Positions 18,293 to 27,143 of a DNA stretch of 64,000 nucleotides are shown piece by piece. Source of the stretch: Aquificota bacterium (GTDB taxonomy: Bacteria > Aquificota > Aquificia > Aquificales > Aquificaceae); NCBI GenBank assembly GCA_030549905.1, contig JAUQQK010000009.1:1-64000 (forward strand), in the 5' to 3' direction. A model generated the notes under the pieces. The model was not told the origin of the DNA. It worked only from the letters and a program-made list of their open reading frames with translations, and ran no database searches. The translations under genes were made by a program, and so were the position numbers. Positions within the stretch are counted from its first letter, which is position 1. The number at the start of each line of letters is the position of its first letter.

Positions 18293-18730
18293 GTGAAGAA
18301 AAGCTTTTTTGAGCTGTGGGTCTATAAGCAGAACTCTATCCACACCAAAGTCTAAAAGCTCAGAGACTTTTCTTTCAAGTTCCGTGTATGTGTTTGAAGG
18401 TGAAACTATCTCAATTACAAGCTCGGGAGGAACTTCTAACAAACCCTTAGGTTTTAACTTTGCTCTTTCCTTGCTTATATAGACTACATCTAATGCTCTT
18501 ATAGTAAGTGGCTCCCTCTTTATAACTATTCCTATTTCTCCCACCGCCACGTATCCTTTTCCTTTTAAACTCTTCTTAAGAAGACTGTAAAGCCCACCTT
18601 CGTACTCACCGTGCTCAAAGCTCGTAGGAGCCATCTGTACCACCTCACCATCTACTATTTCGTAAGAACTCTCAGGAAGGTTTCCAGAAAGATAATCTTC
18701 GTAAGTTATGAGCTTTTCCGGAACTTTCAT
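18194..18730 (-). CDS. Uma2 family (DUF820) putative PD-(D/E)XK endonuclease
   Basis: YEIVDGEVVQMAP...LDVVYIS...PPELVIEIVSPSNT...DRVLLIDPQ. Confidence 0.9.
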   Translation of the reverse strand: MKVPEKLITYEDYLSGNLPESSYEIVDGEVVQMAPTSFEHGEYEGGLYSLLKKSLKGKGYVAVGEIGIVIKREPLTIRALDVVYISKERAKLKPKGLLEVPPELVIEIVSPSNTYTELERKVSELLDFGVDRVLLIDPQLKKAFLHKKGSKVVEVYNFDEEFELLEGLKIKLSEVLEE

Positions 18731-18825
18731 TCTTCCAATACCTCGGAAAGCTTTATCTTAAGTCCTTCTAAAAGTTCAAACTCTTCATCGAAGTTATAGA
18801 CTTCTACCACTTTTGAGCCTTTTTT
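18721..18825. repeat. Copy B of the ~105-bp Uma2 3'-end repeat
   Basis: See copy A; both begin GAACTTTCATTCTTCCA and end GAGCCTTTTTT. Confidence 0.85.
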
Positions 18826-19263
18826 ATACAAGTAGGACTTTTTGAGGTGAGGATAAACCACCAGTACTCTGTCTGTGCCAGCTTCCAGAAGCTCCCATAC
18901 CTTTCTTTCAAGCTCTTCTGATGTATTTGAAGGTGATGCTATTTCAATTACAAGTTCAGGAGGAACTTCTAAGGCTCTGCCAGTTAGTTCTTTTAGTCTC
19001 TCTTTGCTAATATACACAATATCCAAGCCTCTTAGGGTAAGCGGATTTTTCTTAAGCACAATGCCTACTTCTCCTACAAGCACCCAGACTTTGCTTCTGG
19101 ACTTTTCCATTAGAAAGCCGGCAATTTTTGCTTCAATGTAGCCGTGCAATCCACCGGCGGGAGCCACTTCCACCACCTCACCATCTACTATCTCATAAAG
19201 ACCCTCTGGAAGCCTTCCCTCAATATAGTCTTCGTAAGTTATAAGCCTTTCCTTCAGCACCAT
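18727..19263 (-). CDS. Uma2 family (DUF820) putative PD-(D/E)XK endonuclease
   Basis: YEIVDGEVVEVAP...LDIVYIS...PPELVIEIASPSNT...DRVLVVYP; paralog of the downstream gene. Confidence 0.9.
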   Translation of the reverse strand: MVLKERLITYEDYIEGRLPEGLYEIVDGEVVEVAPAGGLHGYIEAKIAGFLMEKSRSKVWVLVGEVGIVLKKNPLTLRGLDIVYISKERLKELTGRALEVPPELVIEIASPSNTSEELERKVWELLEAGTDRVLVVYPHLKKSYLYKKGSKVVEVYNFDEEFELLEGLKIKLSEVLEE

Positions 19264-19282
19264 TTTCTATAAATCTATACCT

Positions 19283-20800
19283 TTAGTGTCTAAAATGCCT
19301 TGTGCCTGTAAAGACCATAGCCATGTTATATTCGTCTACAGCCTGAAGTACTTCTTTGTCTCTTATAGACCCTCCAGGTTGAATTATGGCAGAGATGCCT
19401 TCCTTTCCAGCAATATCTACACTGTCTCTAAAGGGTAAAAAGGCTTCTGAGGCAAGCACAGCACCTTTCAAATCAAAGCCGAACCTTTTTGCTCTTTCTA
19501 TAGCACATCTTAGGCTATCCACCCTAGACACATTTCCAGAGCCTATACCTATGGTTTGTTTATCTTTTGCAATAACTACCGCGTTAGATTTGAGATATTT
19601 GCAAACTTTCCAAGCAAAAAGCATGTCCTCCATTTCTTTCTGTGTAGGTTCTCTTTTAGAAACCACTTGAAGTTTCTCGTAATCAATGCTATCTTCCTCT
19701 TGCAGGAGATAGCCTCCGCTTACCTTTTTTATATCAAAGGAGTAAGAAAAACCAAGGGATTGCAAAAGTCTAAGATTTTTCTTTTTAGAAAATATCTCAA
19801 GAGCCTCTTCAGCAAATTCAGGAGCTATTACTACTTCAAAGAAAATCTGAGTTAGCTTTTCCGCAAGTTCTTTTCCTACTCGGTCGTTGAAAGCTACTAT
19901 TCCTCCAAAGGCAGATTCACTATCAGAAGAAAAGGCCCTTTCAAAGGCTTCAAGAAGATTTTTACCTATGGCTACACCGCATGGATTGTTATGTTTTACT
20001 ATTACACAGGCAGTTTCAGAAAACTCACTTACGAGCCTAAAGGCGGAATCCACATCAAGATAGTTGTTAAAAGACATTTCCTTTCCTTGAAGTACCGGGA
20101 AAGAGACCACTCCTATATCTTCAAGAGGGTTCTTCAAGAGCCATCCTTTCTGGTGGGGGTTTTCACCGTATCTTAGCTCTTTTAAAAAGATAGCAGGAAA
20201 AGAAAATTTCTCAGGAAACTCTTCCATCTCAAAGAGCCTTGAAAGACTATGCCATATGACTGCATCGTAGTAAGAGGTTAAAGCAAAAGCCTTAATAGCG
20301 AGTCGTTTTCTATCTTCAAGACTAAGATTTCCTTCTCTTATCTTCTGAGCTACCCAGCCGTAATCTTTTGGGTCTACAACCACCGCAACTCTGTAAAAAT
20401 TTTTAGCAGATGCTCTAATAAGAGTGGATCCTCCTATGTCTATGAACTCCATAAGCTCCTGCTCGCTTAGGTCTTCTTTAAGCTTTTCTTCAAAGGGATA
20501 TAGATTGACCACCACCAGGTCTATGGGCTTTATGCCAAGCCTGTTTATCTCTTCTGTATCCTTCTGAACCCAGTGCCTGTAGAGTATGCCTCCATGCACC
20601 GCAGGATGAAGTGTCTTTACCCTACCCTCAAGAATTTCAGGAAAGCCTGTAAGCTCTTCTACCCTTATGACCTTATAACCCAAGCTTTCAATAAATTTGG
20701 CTGTGCCACCGGTGGAGATTATCTCATAGCCTTTTTCATAGAGTGCTGAAAGAAGCTCTTCCAGTCCTTCCTTGTAATATACAGATATCAACGCTCGCAT
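19283..20800 (-). CDS. purH: Bifunctional AICAR transformylase/IMP cyclohydrolase
   Basis: ISTGGTAKFIESLGY, GRVKTLHPAVHGGIL, VKHNNPCGVA, IIQPGGSIRDKEV. Confidence 0.96.
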   Translation of the reverse strand: MRALISVYYKEGLEELLSALYEKGYEIISTGGTAKFIESLGYKVIRVEELTGFPEILEGRVKTLHPAVHGGILYRHWVQKDTEEINRLGIKPIDLVVVNLYPFEEKLKEDLSEQELMEFIDIGGSTLIRASAKNFYRVAVVVDPKDYGWVAQKIREGNLSLEDRKRLAIKAFALTSYYDAVIWHSLSRLFEMEEFPEKFSFPAIFLKELRYGENPHQKGWLLKNPLEDIGVVSFPVLQGKEMSFNNYLDVDSAFRLVSEFSETACVIVKHNNPCGVAIGKNLLEAFERAFSSDSESAFGGIVAFNDRVGKELAEKLTQIFFEVVIAPEFAEEALEIFSKKKNLRLLQSLGFSYSFDIKKVSGGYLLQEEDSIDYEKLQVVSKREPTQKEMEDMLFAWKVCKYLKSNAVVIAKDKQTIGIGSGNVSRVDSLRCAIERAKRFGFDLKGAVLASEAFLPFRDSVDIAGKEGISAIIQPGGSIRDKEVLQAVDEYNMAMVFTGTRHFRH

Positions 20801-20853
20801 TTAATATATCTTAACAGAAGAGAAAGAGAAGGTATAAATTTAAACATATAGCC

Positions 20854-21933
20854 ATGGACTTACAGCAAAAGTTAAGAATCATGTCTAGGCTTGCCAATTT
20901 TGAGCGGGATGGAGAGTTTAATTTTGAAAGCTGTATATATGAAGCAAGCACTCCCAAAGGCAAGGTTCCTATTTTGAAGCTTATGCAGACTACCATGTGT
21001 GATAAAAACTGTATCTACTGTGCCTTCAGAAGGGATAGAGAAGGGGTACCTAGGCTCTTTTTACAACCTGAAGAAATAGCAAGAGGATTTATGGAGTTAT
21101 ACAACAGAGGCAGGGTAAAGGGACTTTTCTTATCCTCTGGTATATTCGGTAGTGCGGAATTTACTATGGAAAAGCTTATAGATACTGCAAAAATCCTGAG
21201 GGATAAATATGGTTTTAAAGGATACATACACCTCAAGCTGATGCCTGGAGCGTCTACGCAGAGCGTTGAGGAAGCGGTAAAGGTAGCCAATAGAGTTTCC
21301 ATTAACTTAGAAACTTCAAAGGAAGAAAGGTTAAAGAATATAGCGAAGGGCAAAAGCATACTTAAGGATATGCTTCCCAAGATAGAGCTGGTGGACAGAT
21401 TAATAAGAGGGCAAAGGGGTAAAAGTCAGATTACCCAGATGATGGTGGGCGTAGGAGATGAAAAGGATGAGGAGATAATAAAAGCAGTGGATTTTCTAAA
21501 CAAGCGTTATCGTATGAGTAGAGTCTATTTCAGTGCCTTCTTTCCTATAAAAAATACGCCCCTTGAGGACAAGCCACCGGAAAACCCTATAAGAGAGCAT
21601 AGACTTTATCAGGTGGATTTCCTTATAAGAGAATATGGATTTAGTTATGAGGATTTTAAACCTATACTTATGAATGGTAACCTTCCTTTAGATAAAGACC
21701 CAAAGGAGCTGTGGTTTTTAGCCCATCCTGAGCTATTTCCCGTAGAACTTAACACTGCAGACTATGAGCTCTTGATTAGGGTGCCCGGCATAGGCAAAGA
21801 AACCGCGAAAGAGATAATAAGAAGGAGGAAAGTTAAAAGACTTACACAACCTGAAGACCTCAATGGTATAAGAAACTTGAAAAAAATACTCAAATACACA
21901 ACTCTAAACGGAAAGCACTTCAACCTTCCATAA
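20854..21933 (+). CDS. Radical SAM protein with C-terminal helix-hairpin-helix (putative DNA modification/repair family)
   Basis: CDKNCIYCAF (CxxxCxxC) and C-terminal LLIRVPGIGKETAKEIIRRRK. Confidence 0.85.
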   Translation: MDLQQKLRIMSRLANFERDGEFNFESCIYEASTPKGKVPILKLMQTTMCDKNCIYCAFRRDREGVPRLFLQPEEIARGFMELYNRGRVKGLFLSSGIFGSAEFTMEKLIDTAKILRDKYGFKGYIHLKLMPGASTQSVEEAVKVANRVSINLETSKEERLKNIAKGKSILKDMLPKIELVDRLIRGQRGKSQITQMMVGVGDEKDEEIIKAVDFLNKRYRMSRVYFSAFFPIKNTPLEDKPPENPIREHRLYQVDFLIREYGFSYEDFKPILMNGNLPLDKDPKELWFLAHPELFPVELNTADYELLIRVPGIGKETAKEIIRRRKVKRLTQPEDLNGIRNLKKILKYTTLNGKHFNLP

Positions 21934-23167
21934 AAATATACTGGTAGCTTTCCCTTTCTCTTATGACCCTATAAGAACCTTTTTCCACCAAAACTTCACA
22001 GGCTCTGGGTCTTACATTGTAGTGCGAAGACATAGCAAAGCCATAAGCTCCCGCAGATAACACTGCTAAATACTCGCCACGCTCTACCCTTGGCAGTTCC
22101 CTGTCAAGAGCCAGAAAGTCCCCCGTCTCACATATGGGACCTACAACATCTACCTTTATGAAATCCCTACCTTCATCTACCACTGGTACTATATGATGAT
22201 AAGCTTCATACATGGCAGGTCTTACAAGGTCGTTCATACCAGCATCTACTATAACAAAATGCTTGTGTCCTTTGTCTTTTAGAAACTGAACCTGCGTCAG
22301 CAATATACCTGCATTTCCTACAATAGACCTTCCCGGTTCCAATATTAACTTTGCCTGAACACCTCTTAGATTTGGAAGGATAGCCTTTGCGAGGTCTTCA
22401 GGTTCTGGGTTTGCCTGCTCGAGCTTATACTTTATGCCAAGACCACCACCAAGGTCTAAGTATTCTATGTCAAAGCCTGCCTCCACAAGCTGATGATAAA
22501 GCTCCACTACTTTTTGCGTAGCTTCTATGTATGGAGACACATCCAATATCTGAGAGCCTATATGACAATGTATGCCAACTACCTGAAGGTTCTTTAAAGT
22601 TCGTGTATACTCATACTCTTGTTTTGCGGTTTTTATATCCACACCAAACTTGCTTTTTTTCATACCAGTTGATATATACGGGTGGGTCTTCGGGTCCACA
22701 TCTGGATTTACCCTTATGGCTATGCGAGCCTTCTTTCCTAGCCTTCCAGCAATATCGTTGAGTACCTCAAGTTCCATCAAAGACTCCACGTTGAACATAA
22801 GTATTTCCGAACTTATAGCGTATTCAAGCTCCTTCACAGTCTTTCCCACACCCGCATAGACAATCTTTGAGGGTTCTATACCAGCCTTAAGGCTTGCATA
22901 CAATTCACCACCAGAGACTATGTCCGCACCCGCACCTTCCTCCTTTGCGAGAGCTATTATGTGAGGATTAAAGTTTGCCTTAACCGCATAACATATTAGG
23001 GCTTGTGGGAAAGCTTGTTTGTATGCTTTTATTCTGTCCCTTATGTAGCTTCCGCTGTACACGTAAAGGGGCGTGCCAAGTTCCTCTGCAAGGGCTTTTA
23101 AAGAAACACCTTCAAGGTATAGCTCACCCTTTTTGTATTCAAGGTATGGGTTGTATTCTTTAAGCAT
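21920..23167 (-). CDS. lysA: Diaminopimelate decarboxylase
   Basis: ICYAVKANFNPHI, GIHCHIGSQI, YLDLGGGLGI, EPGRSIVGNAG, GPICETGDF. Confidence 0.95.
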   Translation of the reverse strand: MLKEYNPYLEYKKGELYLEGVSLKALAEELGTPLYVYSGSYIRDRIKAYKQAFPQALICYAVKANFNPHIIALAKEEGAGADIVSGGELYASLKAGIEPSKIVYAGVGKTVKELEYAISSEILMFNVESLMELEVLNDIAGRLGKKARIAIRVNPDVDPKTHPYISTGMKKSKFGVDIKTAKQEYEYTRTLKNLQVVGIHCHIGSQILDVSPYIEATQKVVELYHQLVEAGFDIEYLDLGGGLGIKYKLEQANPEPEDLAKAILPNLRGVQAKLILEPGRSIVGNAGILLTQVQFLKDKGHKHFVIVDAGMNDLVRPAMYEAYHHIVPVVDEGRDFIKVDVVGPICETGDFLALDRELPRVERGEYLAVLSAGAYGFAMSSHYNVRPRACEVLVEKGSYRVIRERESYQYIFMEG

Positions 23168-23187
23168 GGCAAAAGATTATACAACAA

Positions 23188-23682
23188 CTACCTCTCTAAT
23201 GAGAGATACTTGACCGCATAGTCCCACATGGAAACGTAGGCAAGTGCCACGGAAAGCCAGAGAAGGAGGTTATAGAAGTCAAAGCCAAAGCACAGAGCAA
23301 AAAGGGTCAGAAATTCGGTAAAGGCTTTAAGCTTGCCCAGATAAGAGGCGGGCATGGCATAGCCTTTTTCTACGGAAAGGCTTCTCAGGAAGGAAACGGA
23401 AAGCTCCCTTATTAGAAGTAGCACAAAGGGCATAAGTTCTATCTCCTGCATGTATAGGAAGAAGGAAAGAACAGCAAGCACAAAGACCTTATCTACAAGA
23501 GGGTCAAGCAAAACCCCCAGCCTGCTCACCTGATTGTTCCTCCTTGCCATGCCACCGTCAAGCCAGTCAGAAAGTCCAGCAAGCATAACCAAAAAGCCCG
23601 CAAGGTTTCTATTGCCCTCTTCCAGAAGGTATAAGGTGGGAAGGGTAAGGAAAAACCTTAAGAGGGTAATCAGGACTGGCAT
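23188..23682 (-). CDS. pgsA: CDP-alcohol phosphatidyltransferase (PgsA-like)
   Basis: SDWLDGGMARRNNQVSRLGVLLDPLVDK (DGx2ARx8Gx3Dx3D-type motif). Confidence 0.92.
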   Translation of the reverse strand: MPVLITLLRFFLTLPTLYLLEEGNRNLAGFLVMLAGLSDWLDGGMARRNNQVSRLGVLLDPLVDKVFVLAVLSFFLYMQEIELMPFVLLLIRELSVSFLRSLSVEKGYAMPASYLGKLKAFTEFLTLFALCFGFDFYNLLLWLSVALAYVSMWDYAVKYLSLER

Positions 23683-24314
23683 AGGTTTATTTTAAGATAT
23701 TCAAGAGGCTTTAGTATCTGAGCCTCCTGCAAACCAAGTTCTTTAAAGGTGATAATCCTTTCCTTAAGCCTTTTAGCCTTTATGCCTGTAAGTCTTTGAA
23801 AAAACTCAAAGTCAAAATCCAGAAAGAAACTTCCATGTATCAGGAAGGCTTTTTTTGTAAGCCTCATGGCACAGGCAATTAGCTTTCTGCCCCTGTATGT
23901 TATCTCTCCAAGGGTTGGATAAAAATAGCAAAAATAGTCCTCATACCCACCCCTATACCTGCTCATCTCCAGTGAAGGCTCAAGCTCTCTCAAGGAATCT
24001 AAGAGGAGACCCATGAAGTTTCTGTATATATTTGCAAAACTGCCTCCCCACGCTTCCCTTAAGCCTGCGTAGGAAAAGGAGAGGTCAAGATGGTGAAGAA
24101 GAGCACCACCGCCTGTAGGTCTCTTCACATTGGGTAAGTCCTTATAGATTATTTCCTGCGAGTAGCCAATACTTATGGTGGGTTCCTTCCACCTGTAAAG
24201 CCTGAAGGAAGAAGCGCCCTCATGAGCCTTAAGGAGGTTATGCCAGTCTCTTTCCATGTTTTCTTTTCCGCCAAGGGTCTCAACCTTAGGAGATAAATCA
24301 TAAAGTTTTTCCAT
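23670..24314 (-). CDS. Lipoate-protein ligase A family protein
   Basis: EPTISIGYSQ...VKRPTGGGALLHHLDLSFSY. Confidence 0.8.
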   Translation of the reverse strand: MEKLYDLSPKVETLGGKENMERDWHNLLKAHEGASSFRLYRWKEPTISIGYSQEIIYKDLPNVKRPTGGGALLHHLDLSFSYAGLREAWGGSFANIYRNFMGLLLDSLRELEPSLEMSRYRGGYEDYFCYFYPTLGEITYRGRKLIACAMRLTKKAFLIHGSFFLDFDFEFFQRLTGIKAKRLKERIITFKELGLQEAQILKPLEYLKINLCQS

Positions 24315-24339
24315 GCTTGAGCATTAATATTTTAAAGTT

Positions 24340-27135
24340 ATGCGTTTTTTAGAGAGGTTTTTTAAGAAAAGAGAGGAAAAAGCACATATACAGGTAGAAA
24401 CGCCCAAGGGATTGCTTACCTTTGATACAACTGACTTCCTTGAAAAGGACCCTGACGCAAGGATAGAGGAGTTCTGGATAGATGCCATGGATGTATCAGA
24501 AGATGGCTACTGGCTTTTGGTGGGCAGGAGGCATGGTGTTTTTCAGCTTTATGACTGGAGCGGTAAGCTCCACCGTCTTCCTTCAAGACCTCCCGCACAG
24601 GTGATAACAGAGATACTCTTTAAAGACAGCTATCTTGCCCTGCTTACACCACCCTATCTGGTGGTTTATCTCTTAGAAGACAGAAAAAACCCCAGCACGT
24701 GGAAGAGTTTTCGCACCACTCAGGAGGGCATAAGGGCTTCCAGCGGGCTTGATATAAGGGGAAGCCTTTTGGCTTACGGTGTGGTGGGTGAAAGGGTTTA
24801 TGTGATAGACATATCAGGAGGCTTTGGTTCTCAGGGATTGGATTTTAAGAGCGTTTTTTCTTATTCCTCCGCAAGCCTTGGTGAGCTAAAGGCTTTAAAG
24901 TTCATAAGCAGTAACAGGCTAATCCTGTCGGGCACCAAGGCTGTAGCTCTTTACGACCTTGCTGGTAATTTGATAAACAGGCTTGAAGTGCCTTCTGGCA
25001 AAGCCCTCTGCGTGCTAAAAGAAGGCATACTCCTTACGGAAGACAATCACATACACCTTTACGACATGGAGCTTAAAAACAGGCTAAAAAGCCTTGAAGT
25101 GCCGGTAAAAGTTTCTCAGATGGACTGCTCACCGGAGGAGGACTTTCTCTTCATGGCGGACGCAGAGGAAAACAGGCTTGGCATTGTCTATCTTCCCACC
25201 TTTGAATACCTGCATACCCTTGAAGGTTTTGGCTATTCGGTTTTGAGGCTTTCTCCAGACGGAACTATCTACACTTCCAGCCTTCTTGAGGAAGAGGATA
25301 GAAGGTTTTATCCTTTAAGAGCCATAAGGACAAATCTGATAGATTTCATGTATGACAGAGAAAGGCAGGAACAGCTGATAAAAAGGGCTGAAGAGGAACT
25401 AAAAAGGCTCAAAAACAGACTTAAAAAATGGTCTCCTGAGGAGGGCGAGCCTCAGGAGTATAAAAACCTTCTTTCCATGGATGCTCCAATAAGAAGGCTC
25501 AGGGAGCTTGTGTGGGAAGGAAAAGAGGCTTTAGAGCTTGCAAGGTTTGAAGCTTTCCTTTCAAGGATAGAGAAAAGCATTGAAGAGGGCAGGCTTACGG
25601 GTGAAGAACTAAAGGAAGTGGAGGAAAGGCTCAGGATAGAAGAAGGGCGGAGAAGGGAAAGACTGCTGGAACTCAAAGAAAAGGCTAATGAATACTTCAA
25701 AAGGGCACTTGAGGAAAGGTTTGAGGAGGTAAGAAAAGCCCTCAAAGGGCTTGACACGGAAGACATAAGAGACCTTGAAGCCCTTGAGGAGGTAAAAAGC
25801 TTAAGGGAGTTTATATCAAAACTTCCCAGAGACTTCTACGAACAGGCTCAGAAAGAACTAAGCTTGACCCTTCAGGAAAAACTTCTTAGGGACAGGCTCA
25901 ACAAACACAGGATTGTCATAGAGGGTCAGAAGGTCTTCTTTGGGTCTGAGGAGTTTCCTCGCTTTTCCGGGGAGAGGAGGCGGTTAAAGTGGCGTCTAAA
26001 GGTGGAAGACAGGCTCCTAATTCAGGACAGGCTTTATGCAAAGGTCGCCTTTGAGAGGGAAGATGGTCTTCTGTTGGAGCCAAAGAGGTATTCCAATTTG
26101 ATACCTCAGGAGGAGCTAAAAAACATACCCCAATGGGTAAGAAGGTATTTAAGACATCTGAACGGTCTTTTTGCCTATGAGCCTTACAGGCTACCTCTCT
26201 TTGTGTCCTATGAAGAAACCCCATGGTTTGTAAAGAACTTGGAAAAATTTGTGAGTCTTGTAAAGGAACAGCTCATGTATTCAGAAGGCATACTTATACT
26301 GGAGGGTGATGCGGGCGTTGGTAAAAACTTCCTTGTGGAGGTTTTTTCAGCCCTCACAAACAGACCCCTATACATAGTGCCGTGCAACTCTAAGATGGAA
26401 AAGGAGGATATCACCTTCGTATATGAGTTTGACCCAAAGAGGGGCACAAAAAGGGTCTATTCGGACCTCGTGAAAGCTCTGCAAACGCCCGGTGCGGTCA
26501 TTTACTTTGACGAGATAAACACGCTACCCGCCTCCATGATAAAGCTTTTTAATCCTCTCTTTGACTACAGGCGGTATCTTGCCCTTCCTACTGGGGAAGT
26601 TATTAAAGCCCACCGTGAAGTTATCCTCGTGGGTGGTATGAACCCGCAGAACTACCTTGGAGTTTCTGAGCTTCCGCAGGATATAAAATCAAGGGCTGAT
26701 ATTATCTTCATAGACTACCCACCCTTTGAGGACGAAAGGGGCTTTTACCACCCGGACGAAGCTATAATACTAAAGGACCACATGCAGGAGCTGGCAACCC
26801 TTAGCTTGGAGGACTTTGTGAGCCTCTGGCACCATGTTATAAACGGCATAAGGGTCAAGGATTTTGACAGGGTAGAGGAGTTTGAAGAACCGCTCCACAA
26901 GCTCTTTGAGCTTCTGAAAATTGCCAATGCCATAAGGAAGGCATACAGAGCTTATCAGACCCAGCAGTCAGAAGAGCCTGTAGATTTTGTCTTTTCGATA
27001 AGAGACACCATAAGATGTGCAAGAAGGCTCGGAAGGTATAAACAGGTAAAGGAGCTGGTGCTTGACACCATACTGCCCAAGGTAAGCTCCCCCCTTGAAA
27101 GGGAAGTGTTAAAAAACATTGTGGAAAGGTTATAA
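24340..27135 (+). CDS. Multidomain protein: beta-propeller-like N-terminus, coiled coil, MoxR/AAA_5-type AAA+ domain
   Basis: N-terminal repeated beta-strand blades; KR/E-rich helical region ~aa 330-510; LEGDAGVGKNFLVEVF (Walker A), AVIYFDEINTLP (Walker B), GGMNP sensor-like motif. Confidence 0.85.
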   Translation: MRFLERFFKKREEKAHIQVETPKGLLTFDTTDFLEKDPDARIEEFWIDAMDVSEDGYWLLVGRRHGVFQLYDWSGKLHRLPSRPPAQVITEILFKDSYLALLTPPYLVVYLLEDRKNPSTWKSFRTTQEGIRASSGLDIRGSLLAYGVVGERVYVIDISGGFGSQGLDFKSVFSYSSASLGELKALKFISSNRLILSGTKAVALYDLAGNLINRLEVPSGKALCVLKEGILLTEDNHIHLYDMELKNRLKSLEVPVKVSQMDCSPEEDFLFMADAEENRLGIVYLPTFEYLHTLEGFGYSVLRLSPDGTIYTSSLLEEEDRRFYPLRAIRTNLIDFMYDRERQEQLIKRAEEELKRLKNRLKKWSPEEGEPQEYKNLLSMDAPIRRLRELVWEGKEALELARFEAFLSRIEKSIEEGRLTGEELKEVEERLRIEEGRRRERLLELKEKANEYFKRALEERFEEVRKALKGLDTEDIRDLEALEEVKSLREFISKLPRDFYEQAQKELSLTLQEKLLRDRLNKHRIVIEGQKVFFGSEEFPRFSGERRRLKWRLKVEDRLLIQDRLYAKVAFEREDGLLLEPKRYSNLIPQEELKNIPQWVRRYLRHLNGLFAYEPYRLPLFVSYEETPWFVKNLEKFVSLVKEQLMYSEGILILEGDAGVGKNFLVEVFSALTNRPLYIVPCNSKMEKEDITFVYEFDPKRGTKRVYSDLVKALQTPGAVIYFDEINTLPASMIKLFNPLFDYRRYLALPTGEVIKAHREVILVGGMNPQNYLGVSELPQDIKSRADIIFIDYPPFEDERGFYHPDEAIILKDHMQELATLSLEDFVSLWHHVINGIRVKDFDRVEEFEEPLHKLFELLKIANAIRKAYRAYQTQQSEEPVDFVFSIRDTIRCARRLGRYKQVKELVLDTILPKVSSPLEREVLKNIVERL

Positions 27136-27143
27136 TAGAGCTG

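Noticed and set aside
18194-19263. Tandem Uma2 genes as a transposon-associated unit
   Set aside because: No transposase, terminal inverted repeats or target-site duplication seen nearby
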